Positions 58,901 through 64,000 of a stretch of 64,000 bases of DNA are shown piece after piece; within the stretch, counting starts at the first letter, position 1, and each line of letters opens with the position of its first letter. The stretch lies in assembly GCA_935421135.1 (NCBI GenBank), contig OW285191.1, positions 7,945,504 to 8,009,503 of the forward strand, read 5' to 3'. The notes beneath the pieces were generated by a model. It was not told the origin of the DNA, ran no database searches, and was given only the letters and a program-made list of their open reading frames with translations. The position numbers and the translations under genes were made by a program. Origin of the DNA: Bugulina stolonifera. Lineage: Eukaryota > Bryozoa > Gymnolaemata > Cheilostomatida > Bugulidae.

Positions 58901-60160
58901 TACCACCCCGCCTATAATCACTGTATTCTCAGCCTCTCATACTATTCTATCATGTGACCTGGCACTTGGAATGTGTTGTGGGTATCCATTTTGACATCAT
59001 TGAGTATCTACATGTACGCCATCTACATGTGGGCATGCAAGTAGTCCATCTGTAGACTAAGGCTTTCAATATGGTACCAGTGTATCATTTAGTCAACAAC
59101 ATCTGTTGTGCTCCACTGGCTGGAACTTCAACTTCATAGTATACAAGCCAGTGATACTTAACTTAGTAACTAGTCTAACAGTACCAAAGAGTTATACATT
59201 TTTTCATGTCATTACAGTGAATAGTACTAATGCACAGGTATATACATGTACACTGTATAGTAGATCATTCTAATAGTGTGATACAGCACAATATTTCTAT
59301 CGATGTTAGTTTGGCATCTGTCTGTTTTACTCAAGATAGTATGTTTATACATGTATGATCATGTATAACTATCTAGTTTGAATTATGATGTGTCGTAATG
59401 AGTGTAAGTAGTAGGCCTAAGTGTTGTAGTGAATTATACAGTCCATCAATTTGATGTACCAACAGTCTGGTTTACTGTCCACAGTATTGTGAAATGAAGT
59501 AGGTTCTACCTACGTGTACAAACAAATATCATCGAAGTATGTGCTAATATTTGCTTCCATGTACAAATATAGTATACGAAAGAGATATCTCTGTTTTAGT
59601 CGAATCTTAGTGTGTTAAAAATTATATAATATTACGTTGTGATTAAATAACATTATATGATTATAGCCCCATTGATTATACTAGTACATCTAACTTTCCT
59701 CTGCAGATCCATACTGAAATAACAGCACTGGTGTGGTGTGGATAGTCAAAACACAGTATCAGCCGAGCCAGATGCTGACTTCACTGCCCTATGAATATAA
59801 TACACATTATCTTCACCAACTTCTACTAACTCTTGTCTCACATGCACATAATACTCTAGTTCTATTGTTTAAAATCAGGAAATAGCAACTGTTAATAAAT
59901 ACAGGCATCTGACTACAATCAAATCGGGGAAATAATTTACCGGAATTCTTGTCTCTTTTGCATTTGACATTCACTAGGCACTAAACATGATTCTTACACC
60001 ATGATAAGAATAGTCATATGTCATATGCTGAAGAAATCTTTACTATCTCTGGCTATATACAGTACAGTATAATCTCAAACCATCATGTAGTTGCTAACGT
60101 GCAAAATAGTAATAATTTCTGTATACATTGTTCACTGACTAAAATTTAAGAATTCCAATT
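58901..60160. other. AT-rich spacer with no gene
   Basis: No exon, RNA gene or repeat was recognised beyond ACATGTA-type motifs. Confidence 0.4.
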
Positions 60161-60400
60161 TTTGCTTCAGATATTAGAAGTCAGATAATATTTAACCCAA
60201 AATATCTAAACTCTACATAATAGTAATAATAATATTGTAGATTTCTGAGAAGAAATTCAATATTTGTGTTACATGTACAGTACATGTAATATAATTATCA
60301 TAATTCTCAAAAATGTTCTAAATAATAAAATTCAGTGGAAAAATAGCAATTGTACAAAAAATCGTACTAAAAGCATCTCATAGGTTTCTCAGTTCAGTTA

Positions 60401-60994
60401 TCAGTTAAAATGAGGTGAAGCATACTTGTTACACCTGGGACAAAATTTCTCTGCTATATTCCTGTTCTTCGTAATGTCACTCTGCGTTACTGGCTCATCC
60501 AAAGCTTTTTTGTGAACAACATTATTTGGCCTAATTAGAACATGGTACTCCATGTTTACTCGGCTTGGTCTGGTTTGACCACAGATAAGGCAGATATATT
60601 TTCTGCAATGCCAACATTTACTTATATACTCGCTCAGTTTGTATGTGTTTGCTGGATACCCAGAGCTGCAAATACCACAATGCAGAAGTTGAATGTTATC
60701 TGAATGCACCATTTCTGTATTTGACTGGTTAGGAGGTCTATTCTTATGATTTGTGGTTACAGAAACACTCCCTGATCTATGATCCGCTTTTTGCATGTGT
60801 GCCTGAACTGCAGAAATGGATTGGAAGTCTTCTCCACATTGCAAACATTGATAATGTTGGCAATGACTGCAGAAACTAATTTTCTGGTTTCTTTCAAGCC
60901 CTTCCAGTCTGCTTAACCCTCCAGGTTGACCACAGACACAGCCGACAAATGGTAAGAACTCATGAAGAAGGGAAGGAGAGTAGCTTGCTGCCAT
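60401..60994 (-). CDS. Cys/His-rich protein with duplicated putative zinc module (truncated copy)
   Basis: The ORF is a single exon of 197 aa starting MAASYSPSLLHEFLPFVGC. Two similar halves are visible: residues about 18-72 (CVCGQPGG, then CSHCQHYQCLQCGEDFQ with AHMQKADH) and about 106-160 (CGICSSGYP, then CWHCRKYICLICGQTR with EYHV). A third CxxC (FCPRCNKYAS) lies near the end. Each half has C-x(1-2)-C, then CxxC-x4-CxxC, then H-x(n)-H, as in treble-clef or C2H2-like zinc sites. I recognise no named family. It is the downstream member of a tandem pair with 63135-63791, and about 22 residues shorter: the frame stops after ASPHFN, losing the last CxxC. Upstream on the minus strand, AGGTAAGT and CACACAGCAG bracket a possible 43-nt intron in the 5' leader, shared by the paralogue. 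Confidence 0.7.
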   Translation of the reverse strand: MAASYSPSLLHEFLPFVGCVCGQPGGLSRLEGLERNQKISFCSHCQHYQCLQCGEDFQSISAVQAHMQKADHRSGSVSVTTNHKNRPPNQSNTEMVHSDNIQLLHCGICSSGYPANTYKLSEYISKCWHCRKYICLICGQTRPSRVNMEYHVLIRPNNVVHKKALDEPVTQSDITKNRNIAEKFCPRCNKYASPHFN

Positions 60995-61130
60995 ATTAAG
61001 CTGCTGTGTGCATCTTTCTGCTCAAACTCTGATGATTACTTACCTAAGGAATATTGTAAATAATATATAAACAATATCAGTGTAGCAGGTTGAAGATCGT
61101 TGGTAGCTACAAGACAAAAGTAATGGTCAG

Positions 61131-61428
61131 TTTGAAGTTTTAGATGAGCCCAACTATTTTATTTCACTAACACATTATTTTATGATAAGGAAAGACAGAA
61201 CACAGATTATTAATTGAAAAGTCAAGGTAAAATTCTATCTCACAAATACTCACAAAAAACTGTAGCAGATACACTTGTGTTCCTATGCCTGTCTCCTCTA
61301 TAGTAAAACCATTGGGATTATTAGTCACTACCGTAAATTATTCCATCAATGGAGTTAAGTTTTGCGTTGAGCTTCACTGTTGTAGCACATAATGCAGTAG
61401 ATAGCCAACATGTAAGCTCAATCCCTTC
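61131..61428. other. Upstream flank of the truncated zinc-module gene
   Basis: No feature is supported beyond the end of the duplication shared with 63792-63960. Confidence 0.4.
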
Positions 61429-61638
61429 CTAATCTCTTCGGTTAGCTTTTCCTGTCACAAGCATCCTTCTCTGTAACACCTGCAGTTTTCTTCTCTTACC
61501 ACACCAATAAATCTTCTTACTCCCGGTAGTTCCATGCCCATTACTCTTCTCCCCAGATATTTCTCCTTTCCGTAGCACATGCCCACGATACCATCTCAAT
61601 CTACTCTCTTTGACTTTAATATTGCAATTGATTGACAT
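61429..61638 (-). mobile_element. RTE-like LINE 3' fragment 2
   Basis: The minus-strand frame contains KVKESRLRWYRGHVLRKGE, the RLRWYGHVLR signature of the C-terminal tail of RTE-type LINE proteins. A decayed LQVLQRRMLVTGKANRRD end follows. It is short and 5'-truncated, related to but not the same copy as the fragment at 6397. Confidence 0.55.
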
Positions 61639-61719
61639 ACTGGGGGAGGGGGCTCTGCATCAGTTGAACAATGTTTCTGTATAGCCATAGCTATAGCATG
61701 AAATATTGTGATGTTTTGG

Positions 61720-62150
61720 AGTGTGTTACATACAGGAGCCGAGGGCTACAAGTACAAGTATGTGAAGGGCTTAGAAGGTGGTAGAGGCTGACCGAGTAAC
61801 CTTCTGCTCATTACATAAAGAGTGAACAGTTATTATATATGCTCTTATTTCTATATTATATCAGACTTTATACTCTGGAGGAGTGCAGTAAAAGATTGTG
61901 TGTTCTAAGATTTTAGGCTAGATGCATATAGAATCCGGGATTGACCCAAGTCTGAGAAAGCAGAAAGCTCGGCTGCACAAGAGGCCGATAACTTTTTTTG
62001 GCCTTCAGAGGTTTGTTTGGCCATGCAAAGAGCAACATGTTTGGTCTTCTCAGGCCACGGCATCACGGAGTGCTGTTGTGATTGGTTAATATTAGATACA
62101 ACGATTCCATTTATATAACTTATATAAAACAAGCTTTGGCGATATGCTGG
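61720..62150 (+). repeat. Possible distant relative of the LTR-like elements
   Basis: This shares CATTACATAAAGAGTGAACAG with copy 1 (TTACATATAGAGTGAACAG) and an analogous AAGGCCGA/GGCC-rich middle. The ends are not defined. Confidence 0.3.
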
Positions 62151-62289
62151 ACATTAATCAAGGCGATTCGTGAACTGGTACCACATATATTGCCTATCGA
62201 GCCATGCCAACGAAAAACGAATTTGCAACACTGCAACACGAACCTAACAGCCTCTGTGTAATCTAGCCTAAACACTAATGTATCATTCC

Positions 62290-62395
62290 ACTATTCCATA
62301 TTTGCAAAATAGTATTGTCCATCCTATTTCAGTAAGATTGATGCATTGCTTGTGTTTGGAAACCTGGCTGCTGCCAAGAAAACCCCCACCTTCAA
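62290..62395 (-). mobile_element. 3' tail of an R2-like element, 5'-truncated copy
   Basis: This aligns with 28930-29036, the 3' end of the R2-like element, including AGTATTGTCCATCCTATTTC and TGCTTGTGTTTGGAAAC. Homology stops abruptly at about 62395, as expected for a copy truncated at its 5' end during target-primed reverse transcription. Flanks at the two sites differ. Confidence 0.7.
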
Positions 62396-62539
62396 TTTGT
62401 AGCCTACGTATGTATTTTGGGAATTTTGGAAGCACTCAAGCGGTTAATATGAACTGTGCCATAGAGATAGCCATAGTGCCTTGCAACTCATTGCGGGCAT
62501 TGTCTGTAACTTTCTTGTTTATCACTGTACCCAAGAGCC

Positions 62540-62750
62540 ATTTATAGAATGACAGTGACTCAATAAGATTACTTGGCTATTTCAAGTTGTAGACTACCTA
62601 TGTACTCAATGCTGGCTGAAGCTCATAATAGCCAATATTCAAATGCGTTTATCTTGGCTGCCACTAGGTTTACAAAGACAAATGGCACATCAATCTTAAT
62701 GAAAGAAGATGAACAATATTCCTTGCAAATATTGAATGGTGCGACAGCAG
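62540..62750 (+). repeat. Duplicated segment, partner at 53270
   Basis: This is a direct-orientation copy of 53270-53500. It lies just beyond the R2-like tail. Confidence 0.65.
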
Positions 62751-63134
62751 TGGTTGAAGCCCTCATTGTAGAGCCGTCATAACTTGGGAATGGCAAGACA
62801 ACTCTCCACATACATGTAGAAAGTTGACAGACATTACTCCTCCAGTCTGTGTTTACTGATGTATATAATTATAAAGTAGTAATCATTAGTGTATCGGTTG
62901 TTGGCGGATTAAAATTCAGTGTTATGAGTTATATTTGAAATCAGATAATATTAAACACAAATTATCTCAGAATTTTAATTGCATAATAATATCATTCTAC
63001 ACTATATTTCTGAGAAATTCTATATAGTATTTATGTATAATATTTGTATAATACACTATAGTTTCTAGAAACTGTACTAAAATAATTATAAAACTACCTC
63101 ATGAGTTGGTGCAGACATTATGCAGGAATCAGTT

Positions 63135-63791
63135 TCAATATGCTACATCTGAAAATGAGAGATGGACAGGAGGGTCACAATATTTACAGATAAACGACCC
63201 CTTATATGAATGGGATGAAGCATACTTGTTACACCTTGGACAAAATTTCTCTGCAACATTCCTGTTCTGCTGTACATCATTCTGTGTTACCAGTTCAGTC
63301 AAAGCATTCTTGTGACCACCCTTTGAACTTATTAGAATATGCTTCTCTATGCCTCCTCGCAAGTCTCTAGTTTGACCACAAATAAGGCAGATATACCTCA
63401 AGCAATGACAACATTTACTCATGTATTCACTCAGTTTGTATGTGTTTTCTGGATATCCAGAGCTGCAAATACCACAATGCAGAAGTTCAATAGCATCTGA
63501 ATGCACTATTCCTGTATTTGGCTGGTTATGAGGTCTATTCTTATGATTTGTGGTTACAGAAACACTGCCTGATATATGATCTCCCTTTCCCATGTGTGCT
63601 TGGACTGATGTAAGAGATTGGAAGTCCTCTCCACATTGCAGACATTGATAGTGCTTGCAATGACTGCAGAAACTAATCTTTTCCTTCCTCTGACTTCCTC
63701 CCAGTCTACTTAACCCTCCAGGTTTACCACAGACACAGCCAACAAATGGCAAGAGCTCATGAGGAAGGGAAGGAGAGTATTTTGCTGCCAT
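63135..63791 (-). CDS. Cys/His-rich protein with duplicated putative zinc module (full-length copy)
   Basis: The single-exon ORF is 218 aa starting MAAKYSPSLPHELLPFVGC. It is the same architecture as 60401-60994 and clearly paralogous throughout. The first module has CVCGKPGG, CSHCKHYQCLQCGEDFQ and AHMGKGDH; the second has CGICSSGYP, CCHCLRYICLICGQTR and EKHILI; a C-terminal pair follows in FCPRCNKYASSHSYKG and FICKYCDPP. The full C terminus supplies four cysteines (CPRC ... CKYC), which could form a third zinc site missing in the other copy. No signal peptide or membrane segment is seen; a nuclear or cytosolic nucleic-acid or protein-binding role is only inferred from the motif type. The upstream leader is conserved with its paralogue, with a possible 40-nt intron (donor GTAAGAAATC, acceptor AACACAG) ending 10 bases before the ATG. 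Confidence 0.75.
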   Translation of the reverse strand: MAAKYSPSLPHELLPFVGCVCGKPGGLSRLGGSQRKEKISFCSHCKHYQCLQCGEDFQSLTSVQAHMGKGDHISGSVSVTTNHKNRPHNQPNTGIVHSDAIELLHCGICSSGYPENTYKLSEYMSKCCHCLRYICLICGQTRDLRGGIEKHILISSKGGHKNALTELVTQNDVQQNRNVAEKFCPRCNKYASSHSYKGSFICKYCDPPVHLSFSDVAY

Positions 63792-64000
63792 ATTAAGTGT
63801 GCTGTGTTTATCTTTCTACTGTGCTTCTAATGATTTCTTACCTACACAATATGAGAAAAAGTATCAGTGTTGCAGATTTTCCGTAGTCATACTTGAAACG
63901 TTTTAGTAGCTACATGTAAATGTAGAACATAAAAGTAATGGACAGTTTGAAGTATTACATGTAGATAAACCCATACAATCATTTTGTCGTTTTACCAATG

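Overview
The window is eukaryotic and looks like an AT-rich, compact invertebrate genome, possibly a sponge or another early-branching animal. The evidence is short exons with GT..AG introns of tens of bases to about 2 kb, tandem gene families, tRNA-derived SINEs, LTR and non-LTR retroelement remains, and no bacterial operon structure. The species is a guess; the intron/exon structure is read directly from the sequence.

Left third (1-20 kb): a plus-strand tandem array of F-box/leucine-rich-repeat genes. The 3' end of one lies at 147-2159, a complete one at 3469-9419 (12 exons, 447 aa), and a complete one lacking some internal LRR exons at 11471-19857 (10 exons, 371 aa). All exon phases agree. 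Both complete genes open with an 8-codon first exon starting MES. Introns hold LTR-like elements, SINEs, an RTE-like LINE tail and an inverted pair of a MITE-like repeat. Two spliced exons of an unrelated unknown protein end inside the first exon of the second F-box gene.

Middle (20-43 kb): gene-poor. It holds local duplications, a GC-rich broken R2-like (RLE-clade) non-LTR retrotransposon on the minus strand (about 28.94-32.15 kb), and a mosaic of duplicated minus-strand fragments. These are decayed F-box/LRR exons, two orphan last exons of an eIF1A-like gene, a LINE reverse transcriptase fragment and a 2 kb direct repeat. One copy of that repeat carries a SINE with an 11-bp target-site duplication, and the other copy keeps the empty site.

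Right part (41-57 kb): a cluster of divergent copies of translation initiation factor eIF1A. Two complete five-exon genes lie at 51311-52675 (+) and 55719-56894 (-). They share exon lengths 16/84/104 and TATA boxes about 90-100 bp before the ATG. A partial minus-strand copy is at 41828-43010, and a deletion pseudogene at 47335-47763. With the two orphan last exons this makes at least six eIF1A-derived loci. A roughly 300-400 bp repeat family occurs at least eight times, all in one orientation, among these copies.

Right end (60-64 kb): a tandem pair of paralogous intronless-ORF genes on the minus strand (63135-63791 and 60401-60994). They encode cysteine/histidine-rich proteins with an internally duplicated putative zinc module and no family I recognise; the second copy is truncated at its C terminus.

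The two most unusual themes are the local multiplication of a core translation initiation factor into divergent paralogues, and the novel duplicated zinc-module pair. F-box/LRR proteins would be expected to act as substrate receptors of SCF ubiquitin ligases, and eIF1A paralogues in 40S ribosomal scanning. Nothing in the sequence shows a functional link between the two arrays beyond their fragments lying side by side in the same duplicated segments.
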